A stretch of 64,000 nt of DNA from Chamaea fasciata (lineage: Eukaryota > Chordata > Aves > Passeriformes > Sylviidae). Location: assembly GCA_029207755.1 (NCBI GenBank), contig JARCOQ010000236.1, positions 61,639 through 125,638 on the forward strand, read 5' to 3'. This document shows positions 10,701 to 19,230 of this stretch, one piece after another. Position 1 is the stretch's first letter. Each line of letters starts with the position of its first letter. A program made the position numbers and the translations under genes. The notes under the pieces are model-generated. The model saw only the letters and a list, made by a program, of their open reading frames with translations, did not search any database and was not told the origin of the DNA.

Positions 10701-11892
10701 CGCTGAGCACCCGGAACGGGTCCAGCTCCTCCTCGGCCACCTCGGCCATGGCCACCAACCGTGTCACCTCCTCCTCTCTGTGGCCGCCTTCGGGGACGGC
10801 CGGGTGGCTCGCTCGGGGTCGCAGCCGCTCGCCCAGCAGCTGCCGGCAGCGGTGGAAGCCCGAGGAGGTCCCGCGGAGGAAGGAGCGGAGAGCGCCGAGG
10901 AGGAGGAGGAGGAGGAGGAAGAGCAGCGCCAGGAGAGCGCCGAGGAGGCGCAGGGACAGCGCGACACCAGCGCGGGCCAGCCGGAGCGACGCCCGGTGTC
11001 CCCTGGCGGTGTCGCTTGTGTTTTCGTCCTCGTCGTGGCGTTGTCGCGATCGTCGCGGCCGCGTGTCGCCGGCGCCCTCCGGGGCTGGGCGGTGGCGGCA
11101 GCCGAGGCCGCACGGGAGGTCCCGGGAGGGGCTCGGGGGAGCGGCCGGGGGGCCCCGGCAGGAGCAGCGACCCCCGGGGCTGGGGACATCCCTGGGGCTG
11201 GGGACATCCCTGGGGCTGGGGACACCCCTGGGGCTGGGGACATTGCCGGGGCTGGGGACACCCCTGGGGCTGGGGACACCCCTGGGGCTGGGGACATCCC
11301 TGGGGCTGGGGACACCCCTGGGGCTGGCAATACTCCCAGTGTTGGGGACACCTTCAGGGTTGGGGACACTCCTAGAGTTGGGGACACTCCTAGAGTTGGG
11401 GACACCCTCAGGGTTGGGGACATCCCCGGGCTTGGGGACGCTCCCGGGACCGGGAACACTCCCGGAACTGGAGACACCCTCAGGGCTGGTGACACTGCCG
11501 GCATTGGGGACACCCTCAGGGCTGGGGACACCACCGAGGCTGGGGACACTCCCGGAACCAAGAACACCCCCGGGACCGGGGACACTCCCGAAATTAGGGA
11601 CACCCCCGGGACAGGGGACACTCCCGAAATTAGGGACACCCTCGGGGCTGGGGACACTCCCGGGACCGGGGACACTGCGGGGGTTGGGGACAGGAGGGTC
11701 GCGCTCGCCGCTCTCCTCATCCTCGTCGCCCGCGGCCCCGGGGCCGGTGTCTCTGGTGGCTCCGGTGGCTCCGGTGGCTCCGGTGGCGGCGGTGGCACCC
11801 CGGGGGTGGCCGCAGGTCCCGCTCCAGGCGCTGCCGGAGCCCCCCCCGGGCCCGCTGCCCCCGGGGCCCGCCCGGTACCGGGGCTGCTCCAT
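7800..11892 (-). CDS. DNAJC14: DNAJC14, ER membrane J-domain co-chaperone; last exon frame broken
   Basis: Hsp70 co-chaperone of the ER membrane. Coding exons are 10642-11892, 10463-10569, 9911-10030, 8782-8942, 8411-8513 and 7800-8023. The first encodes 417 residues: a disordered N-terminus with an 18-bp-period repeat, a hydrophobic segment (about 310-335) and the start of the J domain ([20 protein letters not shown]). An intron splits the J domain just before the HPD motif (VHPDKS, 419-421). A Cys-rich domain follows ([26 protein letters not shown]), then [17 protein letters not shown]. The last exon enters in phase and reads [12 protein letters not shown], but the conserved basic tail [15 protein letters not shown] with its stop at 7800 is in another frame. 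The exon is one base too long (or two too short) between these points, inside G/C homopolymers. Corrected length would be about 654 aa; human is 702. A sequencing error is likelier than a pseudogene. Confidence 0.92.
8070..8370. repeat. CACCTGGATGTACCTGGGCA minisatellite in last DNAJC14 intron
   Basis: Variants of CACCTGGATGTACCTGGGCA and CACCCCTGGACACACCTGG alternate through the intron between the last two coding exons, with periods near 15 and 30 bp. Confidence 0.85.
8943..9795 (-). repeat. Minisatellite built from the 5' edge of DNAJC14 exon 4 and its splice acceptor
   Basis: Units of roughly 67-84 bp each carry, on the minus strand, a CCCCGCAG-type acceptor and then GGTTCCAGCTGGACAGGGAC. 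This is the first codons of the real exon ending at 8942 (RFQLDRDP). Short CAATGTCCC/TGATGTCACAG spacers separate the units. I count 11 copies beyond the genuine exon edge, at about 8991, 9065, 9141, 9213, 9287, 9371, 9440, 9522, 9598, 9670 and 9737. Sequence differences between copies are few. Confidence 0.93.
10171..10222 (-). repeat. Partial duplicate of DNAJC14 exon 3 with acceptor
   Basis: On the minus strand this repeats the intron end GTGCCCCAG and the first about 14 codons of the exon ending at 10030 ([13 protein letters not shown] against [13 protein letters not shown]). It lies 140 bp upstream of the real exon in the transcript direction. It has no matching donor and breaks off into the A-rich intron repeat. 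Confidence 0.9.
11175..11700 (-). repeat. DNAJC14: Coding 18-bp minisatellite in DNAJC14 exon 1
   Basis: About 29 tandem units of the GGGGCTGGGGACATCCCT type (plus-strand reading) lie within the first coding exon. They translate to hexapeptides such as GDVPSP, GGVPSP and GSVPGP. The 18-bp period keeps frame, so copy-number change alters protein length by multiples of six residues. Units in the 5' half of the gene are the most diverged. Confidence 0.92.
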
Positions 11893-11917
11893 GGCCCGCC
11901 TCAGGTCACGGCCATCC
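11893..11917 (-). other. DNAJC14: DNAJC14 5' UTR end of first coding exon, with a four-codon uORF
   Basis: A pyrimidine tract and CAG at 11918-11920 make a good acceptor, so the exon carrying the ATG probably begins at 11917. Its short leader would hold an upstream ATG at 11913-11915 reading Met-Ala-Val-Thr-stop (stop at 11901-11903). The stop lies 8 nt before the main start. The exon edge is inferred. Confidence 0.5.
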
Positions 11918-12169
11918 CTGCGAGGGGACAGGGGACAGCGGGGTCAGCGCCCCCGAAACGGGCACGGGACAGCCCCGGGACCCCCCAAAGTGAACCTCGG
12001 GACCCCTAAACCGGCACCGGGACCCCCCGAACCGGCACCGGGACCCTCAAACCGGAACCAGGACCCCCGGGACCGACCCGGGACCAACCCGGGACCCTCA
12101 AACCGGCACCGGGACCCCCTGAACGCTCGGACCGGCTCTAGGAGCGCCAGTACCGGGACGGTTCGGAGG

Positions 12170-12545
12170 GTACGGGGAAGGTTCGGGACTCACCACGCCG
12201 GGACCGGAGAGTTCGGGGAAGGTTCGGGACTCACCACGCCGGTACCGGAGGGGCGGGGGGGGTCTTGCCGCCGCCCCCCCCCCCCCGCGGTTCCCTCACG
12301 GCCGCACTTCCGCTTTCCGCCCGCCGCCGCGCTGGCCACGCCCACTTCCGGGGTGGGGCAGCATGCGAGAGCGTGGTCCGCCCACTCCTTGTATGGCAGT
12401 GGTCACGCCCCCAACGGCACGAGCCGGTCGATAAAGGGGCGTGGCCACGCTCCTTCAATTGCAGTTAACGCCCTTAAAATCTCCATGGCCACGCCCCTCA
12501 ATTGGCTGTGGGTACGCCCCTTAAGGGGGCAACGCTACTTAAAGG
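12170..12545 (-). promoter_or_regulatory. DNAJC14: DNAJC14 promoter region with CACGCCC boxes
   Basis: CpG-rich sequence upstream of DNAJC14 with CACTTCCGC/CACTTCCGG (ETS-like) near 12305 and 12350 and repeated CCACGCCC boxes through 12340-12510. The transcription start is not defined by sequence alone. The same GGGCGTGG/CCACGCCC boxes recur beside the PYM1, RAB5B and SUOX promoters. Confidence 0.55.
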
Positions 12546-12969
12546 GGCAACGCCACTCCCAGTGCCCCCCCCAGTGCCCCCTCCCAGTGTTCCCAGAGTC
12601 CCAAAATCTCAATTTAAACCCCTCTGGGACCCCCAAATTCCCTCTGGGGTGGTCTCCAGAGCCCCCTAAATTCCCCAAATCCCCGAAATTTCCCTCTGAG
12701 GGATTTCCAGGCGCCCCCAAATCTCCTAAATTCCCCTTGGGGTGGGGGGGTCTCCCGGGCCCCCCAAATCCCCTAAACCCCCAAATTTCCCCAGGGCCCC
12801 CCCAACCTCATTTTAAACCCTCCTGGGATCCCCAAATTCCCCCTGGCGGGAATTCCAACCCCTCCAAATTCCCCCTGGGGGAGTCTCCAGGGTCCCCCCA
12901 GACCCCCCGAATTGCCCCCTCGGGGGGTGCCCCAACAATCCCGACCCCCCCTGTTGGGTCACTGCTGTT

Positions 12970-12975
12970 TTTATT
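12970..12975 (-). terminator. PYM1: Candidate PYM1 polyadenylation signal
   Basis: AATAAA on the minus strand about 865 bp past the PYM1 stop. The intervening 13160-13800 segment is A-rich on the plus strand, so the PYM1 3' UTR would be strongly U-rich. Inferred. Confidence 0.5.
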
Positions 12976-13839
12976 CCTCCACCGTTTTTAAAAATAAAGG
13001 GAAAATTCCCAAAAAAAAAAGAGAAAAATGAGAAAATTTGGGGTGGGGGGGTTGGGACACAGAGAGGGGAGGGGGCACAGGGAGGAGGGGGGCACGGCCC
13101 CTTTCTTTTTTGTTTTTTTGGGGTTTTTTTTCCCACCCCCCCCCATTTTTAAATCCCATTAAAAAGCGGGAGCGACCTTGGGGTGAAGGACCCGAACCCA
13201 GAAAAAGAAATAAAATCAGGGGAATAAAAGGAAAAAAAAAATTGAAAGAAATGGGAAAAAAATAATCGAACCAAATTAAATTAAATTAAATTTAAAAAAA
13301 AACCAAAACAGCAAAGAAAATAAAACCAAAAAAAAATCAAGAAATAAACAAAAAGGAATCAGTAAAGTAAAATGAAAGATAAAAACAAAAAAAACAAAAC
13401 AAAAGAATCAACAAAATAAGCAAAAAGAAATCATAAAAAAAAAGAAAAAGAAAATAACAAAAAAAACCCACAAAAAAACCAAAAAAAGAATAAAATAAAA
13501 CCCAAAGAAATGAAATTAAGATAAAACCCAAAGAAATGAAATAAAATCAACAACAACAAAAATATCAAAATAAAGCAACGCAACAAATGAAAAGAAATAA
13601 ATCAGGGTGAAAGAAAACCTCAAATAAAATAAGAAGAAATCAATAAAATAATAAAAATAAAATAACAAAAAAAACCCCCCAAAATTTTTTTTTTAAAAAT
13701 CAGGAAAAAAAAAAAAAAAAACAACAGAAAGAGCCTCAAAATAAATCAGAAAAAAAAAAAAAACCAGGAAAAACAAAGAAGTTTTTTCCAAGAAAAAATC
13801 CAAACCCACCCCCCAGCAATCCCCAAGCCCTCCCCTAAA
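12976..13839 (-). other. PYM1: PYM1 3' UTR with long A/T-strand-biased tract
   Basis: No gene is seen here. From about 13200 to 13800 the plus strand is mostly A with scattered AAATAAA and ACAAAA words and almost no T runs. The sense strand of PYM1 is therefore T-rich for 600 bp. No periodic unit is clear. Confidence 0.5.
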
Positions 13840-16800
13840 TTACGAGTCCAGCTCCAAGCCCCTGAGTTCCTCCTCCAGCGCTTTCCTCCGGCCCAGCTTC
13901 TCCAGCTGCTCCTTGGTGGGCTGCGGGATCCCCCCGCCCTCCAGGCGCTGCCGCAGCTCCTCCACCTGCCGCAGCTTCTTCCTCAGGCTCTTGATGCGCC
14001 GGCTCCTCTCGCTGCTATCGCGATTATCGCCGCCGCTATCGCGATTATCGCCGCCGCTATCGCGATTATCGCCGCAATTAGCGCGATTACCGCCGGCGTT
14101 TTTCTCCTCCCTTCCTTTTCCTCCCTCTGTCCCTCTTCCTCCTCCTCCTCCTCCGTTGTCGCCGCCTTTTTTGTTGTCCCCTCCTCCTCCTCCTCCTCCT
14201 CCTCCTCCTCCTATCGCGATTTTTTCCAGCGCCGCGCTCAGTCCCTCGTTATTTTCCCGATCTTTTTCCTGCTGCTGTTTCCTCTTCTCTTTCCTTTTCA
14301 GGTTCCTGCGGGCGGTTTTGGATAAACTCGCCGCGTTGGGCTCGTGGCTCTCCGGGGCCCGGCGCGAGGAGGATGACGATGATGAGGAGGAGGAAGGGGT
14401 GGCGGGGCTGCAGGTTGAGCTCGGCTCGGGGTTTAAGCCCGGGGGCAGGTCGGGTTTGCTCCGGAAGAATTTCACGTATTTGTTCTCGTAGCTGGTGGGT
14501 GGAAATGGGGGCGGGGGGGGGGGAGGAAATGGAAATAAATAAAAATAATTCCAATAAAAGGGTGAGGGGGGGTTTTTGGGGGGGGATTCTGGAGGATTTG
14601 CGGGGGTCCTGGAGGGGTTTGGGGGGGACAAGAGGGGTCCAGGAGGGTCCTGGAGGGCACAGGAGGGGTTTGGGGCGTCTTGGAGGGGTTTTGGGGGGGG
14701 ACAGGAGAGGTCTGGAGGGGTTTGGGGGCGTCCTGGATGAGTTTTGGGGGACACAAGAAGGGGACAGGAGAGGTCTGGAGGGGTTTGGGGCGTCCTGGAT
14801 GAGTTTTGGGGGACACAAGAAGGGGACAGGAGAGGTCTGGAGGGGTTTGGGGGCGTCCTGGATGAGTTTTGGGGGACACAAGAAGGGGACAGGAGAGGTC
14901 TGGAGGGGTTTGGGGGCGTCCTGGATGAGTTTTGGGGGACACAAGAAGGGACAGGAGAGGTCTGGAGGGGTTTGGGGGGCTCCTGGATGAGTTTTGGGGG
15001 ACACAAGAAGGGGACAGGAGAGGTCTGGAGGGGTTTGGGGGCGTCCTGGATGAGTTTTGGGGGACACAAGAAGGGACAGGAGAGGTCTGGAGGGGTTTGG
15101 GGGCGTCCTGGATGAGTTTTGGGGGACACAAGAGGGGACAGGAGAGGTCTGGAGGGGTTTGGGGGAGTCCTGGATGAGTTTTGGGGGACACAAGAGGGGA
15201 CAGGAGAGGTCTGGAGGGGTTTGGGGGGGTCCTGGATGAGTTTTGGGGGACACAAGAAGGGACAGGAGAGGTCTGGAGGGGTCCTGGAAGGGTTTGGGGG
15301 GGCATAGGAGGGATTTTGGGGGGGACAGAAGGATGGGAGTCTGAGGGGAGGATCCTGGAGGGGTTTGGGGGAGACAGGAGGGGTTGGGGGGGGGTCCTGG
15401 AGGGGTTGGAGGGGGACCTGGAGGGGTCCTGGAAGGGACAGGAGGGGTCTGGGGAGGTCCTGGGGGATCCAAGAGGGTCCAGGAGGGGATTTGAGGGGTT
15501 TGGGAGGGTCCTGGAGAGGTTTGGTGGGATCTGGAGCAGGTGGGGAAGGGTCCAGGAGGGTCTGGGGGGGGTCCTGGAGGGGACAGGAGGGGTTTGGGGG
15601 GGACAGGAGGGGTTTGGGAAGTTCTGGGGGACCCAGGGATGACCCAGAGCCAGGCCTGGGTGGGACCCGACCCCTCCCCACCCCCCGGGGACCCCCCCGA
15701 GCCCCCCACTCACACGGGCACCTCCTCCTGGGGCACGTAGCCCTCCTTGACCCGGCGCTGCTTCCGCCACGTCCCGTCCGGCCGCTGGGTGGACGGGATG
15801 TACCTGCCTGGGGACACAGGGGACACCGTGGGGACAGTGCGGGGACACCCCTGGACACCACGGGGACACCGTGGGGACATGGGGACACCCACTGACACCG
15901 TGGGGACAGTGTGGGGACACTGTGGGGACAGTGCGGGGACACCCACTGACACCGTGGGGACAGTGTGGGGACACCGTGGGGACATGGGGACACCCACTGA
16001 CACCGTGGGGACAGTGTGGGGACACCGTGGGGACATGGGGACACCCACTGACACCGTGGGGACAGTGTGGGGACACCGTGGGGACAGTGTGGGGACACCC
16101 CTGGACACCATGGGGACACCGTGGGGGACAGTGCGGGGACACCCCTGGACACCACGGGGACACCGTGGGGACATGGGGACACCCACTGACACCGTGGGGA
16201 CAGTGTGGGGACACCGTGGGGACAGTGTGGGGACACCCCTGGACACCACGGGGACACCGTGGGGACATGGGGACACCCACTGACACCGTGGGGACAGTGT
16301 GGGGACACCGTGGGGACAGTGTGGGGACACCCCTGGACACCATGGGGACACCGTGGGGACAGTGTGGGGACACCCCTGGACACCACGGGGACACCGTGGG
16401 GACATGGGGACACCCACTGACACCGTGGGGACAGTGTGGGGACACCGTGGGGACAGTGTGGGGACACCCCTGGACACCACGGGGACACCGTGGGGACATG
16501 GGGACACCCACTGACACCGTGGGGACAGTGTGGGGACACCGTGGGGACAGTGTGGGGACACCCCTGGACACCATGGGGACACCGTGGGGACAGTGTGGGG
16601 ACACCCCTGGACACCACGGGGACACCGTGGGGACATGGGGACACCCACTGACACCGTGGGGACAGTGTGGGGACACTGTGGGGACAGTGCGGGGACACCC
16701 ACTGACACCGTGGGGACAGTGTGGGGACACTGTGGGGACATGGGGACACCCACTGACACCGTGGGGACAGTGTGGGGACACCGTGGGGACAGTGCGGGGA

Positions 16801-17737
16801 CACCCCTGGACACCATGGGGACACCACAGGGACATGGGGACACCCACTGACACCATGGGGACACCACAGGGACATGGGGACAGCGTGGGGACACCCACTG
16901 ACACCATGGGGACAGTGTGGGGACACCATGGGGACACCATGGGGACACCCCTGGACACCATGGGGACACCGTGGGGACACCATGGGGACACCCCTGGACA
17001 CCATGGGGACACCACAGGGACATGGGGACACCCCTGGACACCATGAGGACACCGTGGGGACAGTGCGGGGACACCATGAGGACACCACCAGGACATGGGG
17101 CCATCCACTGACACCATGGGGACACCGTGGGGACATGGGGACACCCTGGGGACACCCATGGACTCCCTGGGGGACACCCTGGGACACTGCGGGGACATCC
17201 TGGGGACACTCTGCTGCCCTCCGGGGACACCACGGGGACATGAGGACACCCCCACAGAGCCCCGGGGGACATGGGGACACCCCGGGGACACCCACGGATA
17301 CCAGCGGGGACCCTGGGCCACCCCAGGGAGCCCCCAGGGCCACCAGGGGGTCTCGGGGACGTTCTCAGGGACCCCGGGGACCCCCAGATCAACCCCCCCA
17401 AATCTAAACCCCCCTCAGAGACCCCCAACCCCCCCAGGACCCCCCCTCAAACCCCCCTCGGGCCTTTCTGACCCCGAGACCCCCCCAGAGGTACCAAGAC
17501 CCCCCCAGAGACCCCAAATCCCCCTCACAGCGACCCCCCCCAGAGACCCCCCAGCCCCCCCCTCAAACCCCCCCCTCAGAACCCGCCGCCCCCCCCGAAC
17601 CCCCCCGGGGCCTTTCCCCGCCGCGGGACCCCCACAGGGGTTCGGGGAGGGGTCCCGGGGGGGTTCCCGGAGCCGCCCCCGGCCCGCGGGCCCCCCCCGC
17701 GCTCACCGGTCTCGTCCGTCACATAGGGCGTCGCCAT
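13840..17737 (-). CDS. PYM1: PYM1 (WIBG), exon-junction-complex disassembly factor
   Basis: Cytoplasmic protein that binds the MAGOH-Y14 heterodimer and the 40S ribosome and strips exon-junction complexes from spliced mRNA. Exons are 17707-17737, 15714-15807 and 13840-14491, in phase, 777 nt, 258 aa; the human protein is 204. The N-terminal Mago-binding domain is intact: [29 protein letters not shown], then [20 protein letters not shown]. The C-terminal ribosome-binding part is recognisable as [19 protein letters not shown] and [16 protein letters not shown] through [19 protein letters not shown]. The extra length is low complexity: a run of 10 Ser, a run of 11 Gly, and triplicated DNRDSGG. 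Both introns are filled by minisatellites. The ATG sits in AAGATGGCG, also a YY1-like element. Identity is secure. Confidence 0.96.
14700..15290. repeat. 62-bp minisatellite in PYM1 intron 2
   Basis: About nine near-identical 62-bp units contain GACAGGAGAGGTCTGGAGGG and then GTCCTGGATGAGTTTTGGGG. Looser versions extend to about 15620. A 62-bp unit shifts frame each copy, which explains the ladder of overlapping spurious ORFs here. Confidence 0.93.
15815..17200. repeat. GGGGACA-type minisatellite with long-period structure in PYM1 intron 1
   Basis: Subunits CACCGTGGGGACAGTGTGGG, CACCCCTGGACACCACGGGG and CATGGGGACACCCACTGACA are arranged in recurring order. They form larger blocks of about 90-230 bp that repeat several times. 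The array fills nearly the whole 1.9-kb intron. Confidence 0.92.
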
Positions 17738-17830
17738 CTTGGCGCGCGCGCGCTCCGCCGCCGGGGGCCGCCCCGGAAGTGACGCAAAGGCGGCGGCGTT
17801 TGGGGGGGGCGCGGTTAAAAGGGGATGGGG
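17738..17830 (-). promoter_or_regulatory. PYM1: PYM1 core promoter
   Basis: CCGGAAGTGACGC at 17773-17785 combines an ETS site with a CRE/ATF half-site, 36 bp upstream of the ATG in a CpG-rich context. A YY1-like AAGATGGCG overlaps the start codon. Confidence 0.6.
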
Positions 17831-18600
17831 GCGTGGCCGCGTGTGGGATATGGAAATTAAGGGGTGTGGCTAAAGGAGGAAGTGGGGAGCTCCTAATATG
17901 GGGAATAGGGGCGTGGTGACTGGTATGGAAATTGATGGGCGTGGTCAATGGGGAAAGCGGGGTTAATTAATATGGAAATTAAGGGGCGTGGTAATTTATT
18001 GACATGGAAATGTGGCGGGCGGTTGGTTGAGGGGGCGTGGTCATCGATATGGAAATTAGGGGGTGTGGTTAACAGATTTGTGTCGTTGATATGGAAATTA
18101 AGGGGCGTGGTCATTGCTTGACATGGAAAATGTGGCAGGCAGCTGTTGGGGGCGTGGTCATTGATATGGAAATTAGTGGGTGGGTGTGGTCAGAGGGCAG
18201 CAATATATTTATTATATGGAAATTAAGGGGCGTGGCCATTGGTTGACATGGAATTGTAGCGGCAGTTGTTTGAGGGGCGTGGTTATTGATATGGAAATTA
18301 GTGGGCATGGTCAGAGGGCAGATATAGATTTAAGTACTATGGAAATTAAGGGGCGTGGTCATTGATTGACACAGTGATGTGGCAGGCGGTTGATTGAGGA
18401 GGCGTGGTCATTGATACGGAAATTAGTGGGCGTGGTCAGATGACACATTTCAGTGCTATGGAACTTAAGGGGCGTGGTCATTGGGGAACATGGGAGACGT
18501 GGAGGGTGGTTGTGGGGGGCGTGGTTATCGATTGATATGGAAATTAGAGGGCGTGACCACTGTTTGGTATGCAAATAGGAGGGCGTGGCCAAAGGAAGGA
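17820..18600. repeat. Composite GGGGCGTGG / ATGGAAATTA repeat
   Basis: About 16 copies of GGGCGTGG (mostly GGGGCGTGGTCATTG) alternate with about 13 copies of ATGGAAATTA, plus TTGACATGG and GCAGGCGGTTG, in blocks of 45-110 bp. It is not a simple head-to-tail array: spacing varies while word order is kept. One unit reads TATGCAAATAG (18569-18579), an octamer-like variant. It lies between the PYM1 promoter and the PMEL 3' end. Confidence 0.88.
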
Positions 18601-18619
18601 TATGAGCTTTAATTACTAT

Positions 18620-19075
18620 AGAAACTGGGGGGATCCTCCAGGACCCTCCAAAACCCCCCCCAGGACACCCCCAGACCCCCCAAAACCTCCCAGGACCCCC
18701 CAAAGGCCTTCAGGACCCCCAAAATCCTTTCAAGGACAGCCCAAGATCCCCCAAGACCCTCCAGGACTCCCCAAAACCCCGCCAGGAGCCCCCAAAACCC
18801 ACCCAAGACCCCCCCGAACCCCTCCAGGACATCCCCCAGACCCCCCCAAACCCACCTGGACCACCCCCAAACCCCTCCAGGACACCCCAAAACCCACCCA
18901 AGACCCTCCCGAACCCCTCCAGGACACCCCCAGACCCATCCAGGAGCCCCGGAACCCCCCCCAGGACCCCCAAAACCCACCCAGCACCCCCCAAAGCCTC
19001 CCCAGGACACCCCAAAACCCCACGGGGACCCCCAAAATCCCCCCCAGGAACCCCCCCAAAACCACACAGGCAGGC
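18620..19075. repeat. CCCCAGGACCCCCCAAAACC-type C-rich repeat
   Basis: Imperfect units of CCCCCAGGACCCCCCAAAAC with 20-60 bp spacing run to the PMEL 3' end. No gene is seen in this interval. Confidence 0.8.
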
Positions 19076-19097
19076 GGATCCTGGGGCACAGCTGAGC

Positions 19098-19103
19098 TTT
19101 AAT
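19098..19103 (-). terminator. PMEL: PMEL polyadenylation signal (ATTAAA)
   Basis: ATTAAA on the minus strand 128 bp past the PMEL stop codon, at the boundary where repeat sequence resumes. It gives a short 3' UTR. Confidence 0.65.
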
Positions 19104-19230
19104 CACGATGTCATCCCGAGGTCACCACGCGTGTCCCCGGTGCCCCCTCCCCGCGCTCCGAGGGGGTCCGGGGGGGCTCGGGCCGTGCCGGGGGGGGGTT
19201 GGGGGGGCTGATTTTTGGGGTGGGGGGTCC

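Noticed and set aside
10748..12991. 747-codon plus-strand ORF over DNAJC14
   Set aside because: Antisense of the DNAJC14 first exon and its 18-bp repeat, then intergenic sequence. No family features.
13840..17343. Very long minus-strand ORF spanning PYM1 (over 1,100 codons)
   Set aside because: Its first 950 or so codons are translations of minisatellites in the PYM1 introns. Only the final 217 codons are the real PYM1 exon 3, which is preceded by a clear acceptor.
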